DNA of 63,905 bases from Mesotaenium endlicherianum (Eukaryota > Streptophyta > Zygnematophyceae > Zygnematales > Mesotaeniaceae), in the NCBI GenBank assembly GCA_009602735.1, contig WELA01007435.1:28434-92338 (forward strand), given 5' to 3'. This document shows positions 23,901-33,452 of the stretch, piece after piece (position 1 is the first letter of the stretch; the number at the start of each line of letters is the position of its first letter). The position numbers and the translations under genes were made by a program. The notes under the pieces were generated by a model. It was not told where the DNA came from and ran no database searches. It saw only the letters and a program-made list of their open reading frames with translations.

Positions 23901-24608
23901 AACATCCGTGTACTGAGCAACAAGTTTTGCAGCACTAGGGTGCTCCGGAGGGTTTAACTTCTTCTCAACCACTTCTTCAGGTTGAGGAGGTACCTCTCTT
24001 AGCAACAGACAAAACATTCTGTCTTCCTTCTGGTTCCAGCTTTTGACGAACTCCATTATATTCAGCAACTTGCATCCTTCTGGAAGCCTCTTCTTTTCCT
24101 TCATTTGCCATCCACACAGGACAAGAGGAAGAGCACTGGTGGGTGCCAAGTTAGTCTGCCCATCACTGGCTCCTCTCACTTTAACTGTACCTCTGCTCCA
24201 ACACACTTCAGCTTGATGTCTATTAAGCCAGGACCTGCCTAGCACGAGATCATAAAAGCCAGTGTTGAGTACCTCAAATGTAAGCGTTTCAGTTAGAACT
24301 GCAATGCCAGAACCTAACTGGACCTCAATAGGCTTGGTTATAACTCCTCCCGGGATACTTGAGGCATCTCCAAGGAATATTTTTCTATTCCCTTGGGTGA
24401 CAGTAGGCAGCCTTAGCCGCTTAACTAAGTCCTTGTGGATAAAAGTATGTGACGCCCCTCCGTCAACAAATGCCCTCACCTTCCTACCTGCAATCATGCA
24501 ATGCAGTAGGATAGGGGGAACTGTCTCTTCCTGACTTTTGCATTGTTCTCCTGACTTAGCAAAGAAATGTTGGACATCAGGTGGAACAAGAGCATCCAGA
24601 GTGTGCAC
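20974..24608 (-). pseudogene. Element B pol (protease, RT, RNase H, integrase, chromodomain)
   Basis: Decayed polyprotein. The protease region (24608-23775) shows VDGGASHTFI in place of the usual DSG/DTG and LGRSWLNRH. Reverse transcriptase (23678-23001) has FLDD. RNase H (22970-22527) has TDASDFAMGA. The integrase zinc domain is at 22406-22014 (HDSLLGGHLG; the second Cys pair appears altered). The integrase core and a chromodomain (YEVEEILDA, YLIRWKGYDA) are at 22071-20974. In-frame stops fall near 23773, 22999 and 22527, and a frame change occurs between the zinc domain and the core. RT and integrase resemble plant-type chromoviruses but are clearly distinct from element A. Confidence 0.9.
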
Positions 24609-24745
24609 ACTCTCTGGATGTCTATATTGCTGATGGTCTCCTGTATCTGGTTGTCAGGCATGCATAGCAGGACCCATAATACCTGCTACAAGGGCAGCTA
24701 GTGACGACTCACTATCTCTAGCATCCTCACAGTCAGTAGACTGGA

Positions 24746-26132
24746 TTACTGACTGTTGCTGTCTTTTAAAGGCTGGTCTTTTCTCTCGACCTTAGGGAGG
24801 TGCTTGACTGGACACTGCTCTCTAAAGTGACCCGTCTGCTGGCAATGGAAGCAAACAGATTTTGCTGAGGCTGGTCTCGGCTTAGTCCTACCACCACCTC
24901 TTCCATAGCTGCCTCGAGCGAAACCACCTCTACCTCTAGATTGTATAGCGTTATACTCATACTCATATCCATCAACTTGATCATCCTCAGCCTGGGGTCC
25001 TCCAATTGCATTGTAGGAACCGTGGGGCTTTTTGACAATCTTAAACACCAAAGCATTACTCTGGCGCTTGTGACTGAACTGCTGCTGATCCCAGGCATCA
25101 GCATCGTGGATCAAGTCAGCCAGTTTCTCATACTTCTTCTCAGCAAAATGACCCGAGATTTTGGATTTCAAGCCATACCTGAAGTATGCTATCCTATACC
25201 GTTCTGGCAAGTCTGGCTGTTTCATCATGTTCTCCTAAAACTTTTGAGCAAACTCAACAACTGAAGTGGTCTGCTTCAGTGTCAGGGAGATCATTGCATA
25301 GATAGCTTTCTCCTGCTGGTTGATGACATCAAACTTCTCATGCAACTTCTCGACAAACTCTACCCACGTAGGGTCACCGAGTTGCCGAGCCTTACGCTCT
25401 CCTTTCCAGTAAAGCCACCAGTCTGCGGCACTGCCTTTCAGTAGCGCACCGGTGTGCCTGACCTTCTCGTAATCTTGCAGTTCTGGGTAGTTCTCCAGCC
25501 ACTGCTCAACATCCGCGAGAAACTTGATCAGGTAATATTTTCTGTTTCCCTCAGGATCATAGTCCTGGGGAGGTTTCGGCTTGGGCTTACTAGGCCCTTT
25601 CACCACCACCAGTGGTTTGAGAACCCAGTTGGTCTCTGTCCCGCAGTAGGGACATTATGATTCTTTTGTCCTCCCGTTGGGGCTGATACATGATCGCCAT
25701 TTGCGACTGCATTTGAACGAACAATGCTCCCAAGTCTACACTCTGGGGTGGTAGTCTAGCAAATGCAGCAGCAGCATTGGCATCTACTCGCTGAGTAGTG
25801 TCCTCAACAGTCCCTCTCGCTCCCGCAGCAGCAATTTCTGCCGCATTCAGCCGATCACGTATTTGACCTAGGGGTACATTGAGTTGTACAGCAGGAAGTG
25901 GGTTCAGAACATTGGCCCTTGATGCCATAAGTTCTTCGACAGTGCGCTCGTCAGCTGGCTGTCCTTCCCTCCTTTTTGTATCTTCAGCGGCCTTTCCCAA
26001 TTGTTCAGCTTCTAACCTGGCTCTCTCCTCCTCAGCTTGTTGTGTTGCAACTGCGGCAATAGCACCTGCCTCATCTGCAGCCTCTCTAGCTGCAGTATCT
26101 GCCAGTGCTTCAGAATAGGTACGGGTTCCCAC
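24746..26132 (-). pseudogene. Element B gag
   Basis: Three pieces on the minus strand. 26132-25590 is an Ala/Glu-rich N-terminus (AIAAVATQQAEEERARLEAE). 25609-25235, in another frame, is a retrotransposon Gag domain (YLIKFLADVEQWLENYPELQ and WWLYWKGERKARQLGDP). 25228-24746 continues after an in-frame TAG (ENMMKQPDLPERYRIAYFRY) and ends with a CCHC knuckle (CFHCQQTGHFREQC). The frame change and stops show it is dead. Confidence 0.85.
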
Positions 26133-26243
26133 TACATGGCTTTTCGCCTGATTTTCAACATCTTCGTTATCGTGGTTCTCTATGTCTCGGGAGTTGCTAG
26201 TTTAAGACCTTGTCCTTACCATACAAAGAAAACTGTGATAACT

Positions 26244-26255
26244 GCTCCGATACCA
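26244..26255 (-). other. Primer-binding site of element B
   Basis: Minus strand reads TGGTATCGGAGC, one base inside the 5' LTR end. It is the same 12-mer as in element A. Confidence 0.8.
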
Positions 26256-26256
26256 C

Positions 26257-26974
26257 TGAAATGAATCGACTTACCAAGTAGGCAATTAACAATTAATAAG
26301 GATCTTTATATTAGCAAGTAATCATTATGGTATTTCTCGTTAATTGTTTAAACAAGAAAGGACAACACACTAGCAGTAAATAATACTCGTAAGTCAAATG
26401 CAAGTAAACTGGCATCAATAATGCAATCAGTATACTCATACATAAGCAAGTTTAGAAGACAGTGCGTGTCAATGGCTTCTCGCCTTGGATTCAAATCTCT
26501 CTCAGTAAGCTGTACAAGAAAGTTGGCCTCGTTTTTTAATGCCGAACTCGAGAGCAATGCCTAGCATATATACATGGAATGAGTTTACTGTTCAGCGGCC
26601 AGTGCGATGGCACCGCCTACCCGGGAGTTAACCACGTTGGTAGGACCTCAGTTAACCAAATCCACCGCCATCTCCCATCATCCCGAATCCCATCCATCAT
26701 AGGGATGTCATCTGGCCATTCCTCTAGCATACCATACTTAGATGTATATCTAGGCAGTTTGCTGCTACCGAGTACGGAAGTCAGCTGGCTGTCAAAGAAT
26801 GTGTCAGCAAGCTGACTTAAGTTGACTTCAGCCTGCTGCTTCCGGCTGAGTCCTTAAATTGATAATTATATAAAGTTCAGCAGATTGAATGTTGACTAAA
26901 GTTCAGCAGGCTGAACGTAATTAACTATTATGTTCAAACGAATATTATATTTACCAATATATTGATTCATTACA
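26257..26974 (-). repeat. 5' LTR of element B
   Basis: 718 bp (plus strand TGAAATGAATCG ... GATTCATTACA). In the minus orientation of the element it is the upstream LTR, next to the primer site. Confidence 0.92.
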
Positions 26975-27493
26975 TCTGACTTGTGCACAAGGTCAAAGCA
27001 GCCAATGTCTCAGAGTACAGCGGAGCGGGTGAAACGGGGGTAGTGAGCAGCACGTCGTGCTTCCCGCCCCCGAAATTGAAGCAGTGGGCCCTTTAATTAT
27101 GCTTAGGTGGCCGTTCGAGGCTCGCGTGAGGGACTCCAAGCTCGCTTGGAGTACAATGGGATGCCCAAGGAGGAGGCCAAGAAGTGCAACGAGCAGAGCT
27201 GCAGGCCCGGGCTGTCGACGATGGCTGCCAGCAACATGGTCTACGCAAACGGCGGAGAGTTGACTCGTGACGTGTTCCCGGCATGCGCAAAGGCGCTGCG
27301 CAAGGAGAGGAACGATCCTGCAGCATTGGGCGCGTACCTCCAAGACAAGCTTTACTCTGTGATGCAGCAAAAGCAGGGGACGGTGCAGGACCAAATTCGG
27401 CTCTTGCACTCGGGCCTCCTTCCCGCCGTTTGCCCCAACCTGGGTCCCATGCCCTCGAGGGGTGACAAGCTCGATTTTAGGATTCAGTTTTAG
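26975..27493 (+). pseudogene. Interrupted gene, last exon
   Basis: After element B the GC-rich gene resumes. A short stretch (about 26985-27050) could continue the preceding exon. From about 27105 an open frame encodes AVRGSREGLQARLEYNGM, then TMAASNMVYANGGELTRDVF and QGTVQDQIRLLHSGLLPAV, ending DKLDFRIQF with TAG at 27491-27493. Its codon use matches the upstream exons. No domain was recognised. It is also possible that this is a separate gene. Confidence 0.5.
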
Positions 27494-28110
27494 GAACTTG
27501 TATTTGTTTTCATGGTCTTCAACTTATTTTGCCTCTTCTCCTCTTCATTGCCTCGTCAATTGACCGACCCACCGACGTCGACCTAAGTTCACATCAATCT
27601 GTTGGAAATGCATGTCGGCATGGGGGGGAAACTTCCTTCGAGAATCTGGGTGAAATAGCGCCCAAATTTTAAGGTTTTAAATTAGCGCCCTGAAATCAAA
27701 ATGTCAAAGTTAGTGCAGTGAATTAGAGACCTTAATTAAACAAATATGTATTAATAGCCACATAATATCAAACTTGGGAAATTTAGTGACAAGATTAAAA
27801 AATTTAAGGCTCCGAATTCAAAATTTCAAAAATTTAGCGCCAGTTTTCACTCTATTCATGGCGGTATGCCTCCAGCTCTTCCTCATCATGTATCACCACC
27901 GCCACCAGGGCGATTCTCGGTGTGAGCGAGTCTGCACTCTTTCCATCATGTTCATCCTTCCTCATGCATCTTCCTTCCTCCTTTACAATGCTCGTCGTTG
28001 TATCTATGCATGGCAAGTCGGTCAGCAGACACACAGTATATTTGAATGCCCAAAATTAGTGATTCTAAAATTACACGAAACACATCAGCATTGGACCTTA
28101 TCATAACAAG
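27494..28110. other. AT-rich spacer with a recurring TAGCGCC-type motif
   Basis: From 27655 to 27840 the core TAGCGCC (or TAGTGCA, TAGTGAC, TAGCCAC) recurs at 27656, 27683, 27711, 27754, 27784 and 27835, each in an A/T-rich context. This suggests a very degenerate tandem repeat of roughly 28 bp. No gene was seen. Confidence 0.4.
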
Positions 28111-28530
28111 GAGCTATGATCAGGGCCCAAGGATGGGAAGGTGAAGCATGCAACGGTGCCCTTGCTTGATTGTCCTAACCTACTTATGGAATGGGCGTGA
28201 TGGGATGGGCGGGCTGAGCAGGGATGGAGCGATGAGGCGTGGAGCATGACTCACCTGTACTCTCATTGCAGGGGAAGCTGTCTTAGTCCTTCGCTCTCGT
28301 CGTATCACCGCATTACTTCGTGAAAACTCTATTCACTTCATTGTTAGAGCACTCACTTTCTGGTTCGTGCATTCGTTGGTCAGTGATGGGGCCTTCATTC
28401 AGTTTTGCAAGCTAAAGGCAATGTAGCAAGGACCACGCACGCTTGACACAGGACAATGATTCTTTCTTTATATTCTTTATTGTTCTTTACACCCTAGGAA
28501 CAAGACTTGGAGCAATTTTGGTCATTGCAA
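28110..28530 (+). repeat. Repeat family F, copy 2
   Basis: Matches the reverse complement of about 62640-63060, including the stretches near 28140 (GTGAAGCATGCAACGGTGCC), 28310 (ATTACTTCGTGAA) and 28500 (GGAACAAGACTTGGAGCAAT). Copies 1 and 3 overlap at the ATGGGTGGGCAGGTGAAG motif, which appears here in diverged form. Confidence 0.6.
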
Positions 28531-29749
28531 AGACAAACAACTTGTAGAAATATTGGGCAAGGATTCCGGTTGAGAATCCTGTACAGTTTTCCCGCTAAAG
28601 ACGGAGCTGAGAAGATCAATTTTTGTTGTTTGTACCACTTCTATGCGTGGTTTTCCAAATTTCAAAGGTGTTCCTTTTGCTCTCATTTTATGTTTGCAAC
28701 CTTTTCCTGTGTTGGGCAAATTGGGGGTCAAACGTTGTTGTGTTGCCATTTTTCTACGCATACGGGGGTCAATGCGCATCACGCTTCTACAACTGCCTGC
28801 AACAAAATGGGAGGCACTCATCGGCAGATTGCATATATCGACTATTCCTATCCAATTTGTCCAAAAGAAATCGGAGTTTGCTGCGTAACCAAGCTCTGTC
28901 CTACAGCTTGCAGGCTTGTTCAGTTGCACAAACTTCTCAATCCTTTGTCCTTTGGAGAGTTTGATTTCCTTACTTCATTTTTCCCGACATGCGTACAGAA
29001 TGACATCCTTGACGATCACAGCAGCTCAAAATAAGTTTTTCGTAACCTTAAGGCTTCACTACCCAAGGAGGCCTTGGACGTTCTCCTTGCTTATTATACG
29101 AGCTGCACTGTAGTAACCTCAACCACCATACACATTAAATAGCATCTCCGTGATAAAACATGTCTTCTTGAATTGGCTCATACTAATACAACAGATGTGC
29201 TACAACCCAAAGGTTACTTGTCTCCCTTGATTGCGACAGCATAGACCTACACACTCCTAAGATCTTGCGTACTGCTTAATTAAGCCAAGAATCAAGTCCT
29301 TTGTTGGCTTGTTCAATCGCATGCATTACTCACATCTGCTGTAACCGTGCTAGCCTGTCGTCATTTGAAAAGCCTCAATAAGGGTGCAGAATATATGCTT
29401 TTCATCTGTGAAAATAATTGATGAATATTACTTAACTTTGAATATATAGTCGGTTTATAAAACTTCATTTGCCTTGGATATATTGAGTTACTACGGAATC
29501 AACGCTTTTGTGCTCATTGGGTGCCTATGAGCTCCACATCACTGAAGGTGCTAGCCGGAGGGGGGGGTGGGGAGGCAGGTAGTAAGGGTTGAGCTACTGT
29601 CTTGTACCTTTCAGCTGCGTTGTTCACTTGATCCCGTCTTGCCTGATGCCCGCCCTCCATCGAGTCTCATGCAAGAGTTCAGTACAGGTTCTTGAAGCCC
29701 AACAGGTCCAAGAGTTGCTTCTTAAAGTAGCTGCGTGAGAAAAACATCA
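28531..29749. other. Spacer, no gene recognised
   Basis: Mixed AT-rich sequence. Short open frames on both strands overlap at 28507-29034, but they show no domain, no codon bias and no splice support. Possibly a continuation of family F. Confidence 0.4.
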
Positions 29750-30270
29750 ACATGCTTCCCCTCCTCCTTCCCATACAGTATTTTCTAGCCACCTTATCTC
29801 GTTTTCCATTTTGCAAGCCCCTATCTTATTCTGTTGCGCTCACGCGTACCCATGTGTGTCTTTTTTGTCTTTATACCTCCCCCATTCCCTCCCTCTTTGC
29901 AATTACGCCTATTAGCGTGTGTACTGTGTATATGAGTGCATCAATTTGGTGCTACCACACGTGTGGGAGAGTGTGTGCCTGCGCGTGTGTTAATTTGTGT
30001 CCCGTTTGTATGTGTGTATATGTTGTGTTTGCTTGCACGACTGCATGCATGTGTGTATACGTGCATGTGTGTGCACGCGCATGTGTGGAAATTTGCATGC
30101 GCGTGTGCTCATGTGCCTCTTAGTGTATTTGTGGGTGTGCGTGTGTATCTCTAATTTTGTGAGCTTGTGTGCATGTGTTCATGCAAGTGCAGACGTCTGG
30201 ATGTGCATCTCCATGCTTGTACGGGTGCTTTCTTTGTTTGTGTTCATTCAGGGCACATGGTTTGTTTACT
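29750..30270. repeat. GT-rich alternating purine-pyrimidine tract
   Basis: From about 29930 to 30230 the plus strand is dominated by TG/CG/CA steps (GTGTGTGCACGCGCATGTGTG near 30066). Such alternation can adopt Z-DNA. Open frames here encode only low-complexity Cys/Val/Met-rich peptides. Confidence 0.65.
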
Positions 30271-30299
30271 ATAAAGGTCGTGGATGACAGTGTAACAAC

Positions 30300-30700
30300 A
30301 CTCTGAGATTGGTCTAGTGGAGATAGCCAAATTTTGGACAAAACTCCGAGGGCGGAGAGGTACCCAATCTCCGCCCTGGGGAGGCGGAGATGGAGGGCCG
30401 AAGATGGGCTTTCCTCGGCCTCACTCCGCTTCATTTTCACCATGTAGAACAAAGCGGCGAGGGTCACTGGTTCTTCGTCTGCCTCCGCCTACAAAAGGAA
30501 ATACGGCACCTCCGTGAGGCTATGCAGCCGAAACCTTCGTCAACACCCGCAGGCAAACCTCCGGCAATTGACGTTGACAACTCCTGCGTCTGGCCGCGGA
30601 GGACACCAAAAATACAATGTCGGTGCTGTGCACGAGTTCACTGACGGCTTGACAAGTGTTCTGAGTTAACCAGGCTATATACTACTCTTGTTTCCCTCTT
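30300..30700. other. GC-rich patch with a perfect hairpin
   Basis: Contains a perfect 10-bp inverted repeat (30349-30358 with 30368-30377, 9-base loop) built on AGGGCGGAGA, followed by another GGAGGCGGAGA at 30380. CTCCGCC-type words recur through the patch. Start and function unknown; no ORF is supported. Confidence 0.45.
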
Positions 30701-30720
30701 GTGCATGTGCTTCGATGTGC

Positions 30721-30721
30721 G

Positions 30722-30802
<81 letters not shown>

Positions 30803-30803
30803 N

Positions 30804-30881
<78 letters not shown>

Positions 30882-32975
30882 GCTCCTGTGCACGTGCTTA
30901 CTTTCTCTCGTTGCCTCTCACGCTCTTGCTCTCGAGTCTTGCTCTTTCTCCTGCTCTCGTTGCCTCACGCTCGTATTCTCTCTCACTCTCAAATACTCTC
31001 TCGCTCTCTCCTTGTTTTCACTCTTCGCGCTCTAGCTGCCTCTCACACTCTCGCTCTCAGGCACTTGCTGCCTCTCACACTCTCGCTCTCTTCTTGCTCT
31101 TGCTCTCGCAGCCGCTCACGCTCTCGCTGCTTCTCACGCTCTCGCACTGTCGCGCCCTTGGTCTCTCCCTCTCGCTGCTTTTCACGCTCTCTCTCTCTCT
31201 CTCTCTCTCTCTCCTTGCTCTTGCTCTCTTGCTCTCTCGCTCCGGCTCTCTCTTTCTCGCTCTCTTGCTCTCGCTCTCTCTCTTGCCTTCTTGCTCTCGC
31301 TCTCATTCTTGCTCACGCTCTCGCTCTCGCTCTCTTTCTTGCTCCTGCTCTCTCGCTCTCTTTCTTGCTCCCGCTCTCTCGCTCTCTTGCTCTCGCTGCC
31401 TCTCACGCTCTTGCTCTCTTTCTCTTGCTCTCCCTCTTGCTCTTGTTCTCTTGCTCTTACCCTTGCTCTCTCACTCTCTCTCGCTCTCTCACTCTCTCTC
31501 GCTCTCGCTGCCTCTCCCGCTCTCGCTCTCTCCTTGCTCTTGCTCTTGCGCTTTTGGCGCCTTTTACGCTCTCGTTCTCTCTTTCCTATTGCTCTCTTGC
31601 TTGAGCTGCATATCATGCCCCTCAGGTTCTCGCTCTCTTGTTGCTTTTGGTCTCTCGCTCTCGCTGCCTTTGAAGCTCTCGCTCTCTCTTTGCTCTTTCT
31701 CTCTTGCTCTCCCGCTCTTGTTCTCTTTGTCTTGCTTTCTTGTACTCTCTCTCTCTTTGTGTCTTGCTCCTGCTTGTCTCTCTCGCCCTCTTGCTCTCGC
31801 TCTCAAGCTCTTGTTGTCTCGCTCTCGCTCTCTTGCTCTTGCTCTCTTGCTCTTGCTCTCGCGCTTGCTCTCTTTCTCGCTCCCGCCATCTCGCTCTCGT
31901 TGCCTCCACGCTCTTTTTGTGTCCTTGAGCTTGCACTCGAGCTCTTGCTGCCTCTCATATTCTCACTCTCCTTGCACTTGCTCTTACGCTCTTGCTCTCT
32001 TCTTGCTCTCGCTGCCTTGCTCTTGCTACACCTCACTCACGCCCTCGTTTCCTCTCACGCTCTTGCTCTCTTGCGCTCTTGCCTCTCTTTGCTCACTGCT
32101 CTCTCATTGCTCTCGCTCTCATTGCTCTCTCGCATACACTTTTTCGCTCTCGCTCTCTTCCTCTCGCCCTATTGCTCTATTTTTCATTCTTGCTCCACGC
32201 TCTTGCTCTCGCTCTTGCTCTCTTGCTCTCGCTCTCTTTCTCGCTCACGCTCTCACACTCTCGCTGCAGCTCTCTTCCACTCTTGCGCTCTCACTGCCTC
32301 TCACGCACTTGCAGCCTCTCACGCTCTTGCTCTCTCTTTGCTCTTCCTCTTTCCTTGCTCTTGCTTCTTATCCTACTGTTGCTGCCTCTCCTACTCTTGC
32401 TCTCTTGCTCTCACTCTCTCGCTCTTGCTCTCCCTTTCGCTGCCCCTCACGCTCTTGGTCTCTCCTTGCTATTGCTCTCACTCTCAATTTTTCTCTCTTC
32501 CCCCCCAATCCCTCTCTTTCTACGTTCCTCTCTTGCTCTCTCCCTCCTCTCCCATTCTCGCTCTATCCCTGCTCTTGTTCTCACTGCCTCTGCTTGCTCT
32601 CTCGCTCTCCCTGCCTCTCATACTCCCGCTCTCTCCTTGCGCTCGCTCTCTCGCACTCGCTGCCTCTCACGCTCTCACTTTCTCTCTCTTTCTCTCTCGC
32701 GCTCTTGCAGCCTCACACTCTTGCTCTCTAACTTTGTTGCCTCTCACGCTCTTGCTCCGTTGCCTCTCACGCTTTTGTCGTCTCCTTGCTCTCACTCTCT
32801 TGCTCCCGCTCTCCAGCTCTCTCCTCCCCGATGTCCCTGTCTCTCCCCGTCCCTCTCTTTCTCTCTTCTCCTCTCCCACTCTCTCTCCCTCCCTCTCTCT
32901 CCCTTCCTCACGTTGCCTCTCACGCTGTCGCTCTCTCTTGTTCTCGATCTCTTGCTCTTTCTTGCTCACTCTTTT

Positions 32976-33038
<63 letters not shown>
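30721..33038. repeat. 2.3-kb polypyrimidine tract
   Basis: Pure CT dinucleotide runs at about 30721-30876 (with an N at 30803 and one CTTTCT interruption) and 32978-33038 flank about 2 kb of degenerate CTCTCGCTCTTGCTCTC units, with recurring GCCTCTCACGCTCT words. Purines on the plus strand are nearly limited to single G or A bases. All plus-strand frames stay open for long stretches only because the repeat lacks stop words; the resulting Leu/Ser/Ala peptides are not genes. True length is uncertain because the N lies within the repeat. Confidence 0.95.
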
Positions 33039-33039
<1 letters not shown>

Positions 33040-33133
33040 GATCTAGAGAAATGGGTCTTCAACATGGGATTTGTTTGCTCTTATGCACGTGCTTGGATGT
33101 GGGCAACTGAGGGGGAAGGTCAATTTTCTCGCA

Positions 33134-33452
33134 GCTGAATGTTAGGGTTGTGTTGGTTGACAGCGCTTCGGTAAGGGCAGAATCTGTCAAGTTCAAGGCC
33201 GAGAAGGTTATCTCAGGGAGCCTTGCCGAGGCGCTGGCCCGCAAAGCAATCGACATGGACAGCACGTATAAGGAGTGCATCCCTAAGTTGCCCGCTGCAC
33301 AGCTACAGTCCATGCTATGAGAAGCTTGAGCGCTTGCGAAGGAGCAGTGCAAAACGTCGTTGGTCAAGGGCGATAAGGTTCTGGAGAAGACGGTACAAAG
33401 ACATGCGAATAGGACAAAGAAGAGTAGCGACAAAGGAAAGAGTGCTGTGGTG
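33134..33452 (+). pseudogene. Decayed exon of an unrecognised gene
   Basis: A CT-rich tract ending in CAG (33133) precedes a frame reading LNVRVVLVDSASVRAESVKF, KAEKVISGSLAEALARKAID, MDSTYKECIPKLPAAQLQSM. Two TGA codons, two codons apart, follow at about 33317 and 33326. The frame then continues ALAKEQCKTSLVKGDKVLEK to a GTGAGC donor near 33453. Splice-like edges and amphipathic Lys/Glu-rich helices suggest a former exon, in style like the gene at 3-27 kb. Each TGA could derive from CGA by one C-to-T change. No family recognised. Confidence 0.45.

Larger units (their letters stand above)
18188..26974 (-). mobile_element. Element B: degenerate full-length Ty3/gypsy retrotransposon with an extra ORF
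   Basis: An 8787-bp element in reverse orientation. LTRs are at 18188-18899 and 26257-26974, and the target duplication TCTGA is at 18183-18187 and 26975-26979. The LTRs differ at many more positions than those of element A, so it is the older insertion. Reading on the minus strand: gag, protease, reverse transcriptase, RNase H, integrase, chromodomain, then an additional ORF before the 3' LTR. Several in-frame stops and a frame change make it non-autonomous today. Confidence 0.93.
3124..27493 (+). pseudogene. Interrupted multi-exon gene, possible tyrosine recombinase
   Basis: A GC-rich spliced gene scattered through 24 kb. Five LTR insertions account for about 17.7 kb, leaving about 6.7 kb. 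Exons have GT donors and AG acceptors, and the codon phase matches across several introns (4525/4750, 7257/7375, 8027/8123, 8914/9138, 10601/10792). The first ATG used here is at 3124; an earlier start is possible. The stop is TAG at 27491-27493. The segment at 10835-11077, continuing after element A at 17763, resembles the catalytic domain of tyrosine recombinases, as found in Cryptons, DIRS elements and some host genes. In-frame stops at 3627, 8229, 9209 and 10426, plus apparent frame breaks near 3450 and 4170, mark it as decayed. The recombinase assignment is motif-level inference. The single-gene reading rests on the restored frames. Confidence 0.6.

Noticed and set aside
29752..30287. Cys/Val-rich open frames
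   Set aside because: Result from the GT-rich alternating tract; no start context or domain.
30701..32731. 676-codon open frame of Leu/Ser/Ala repeats
   Set aside because: Produced by the CT-rich repeat, which lacks stop words in several frames; no domain, and it contains an N.
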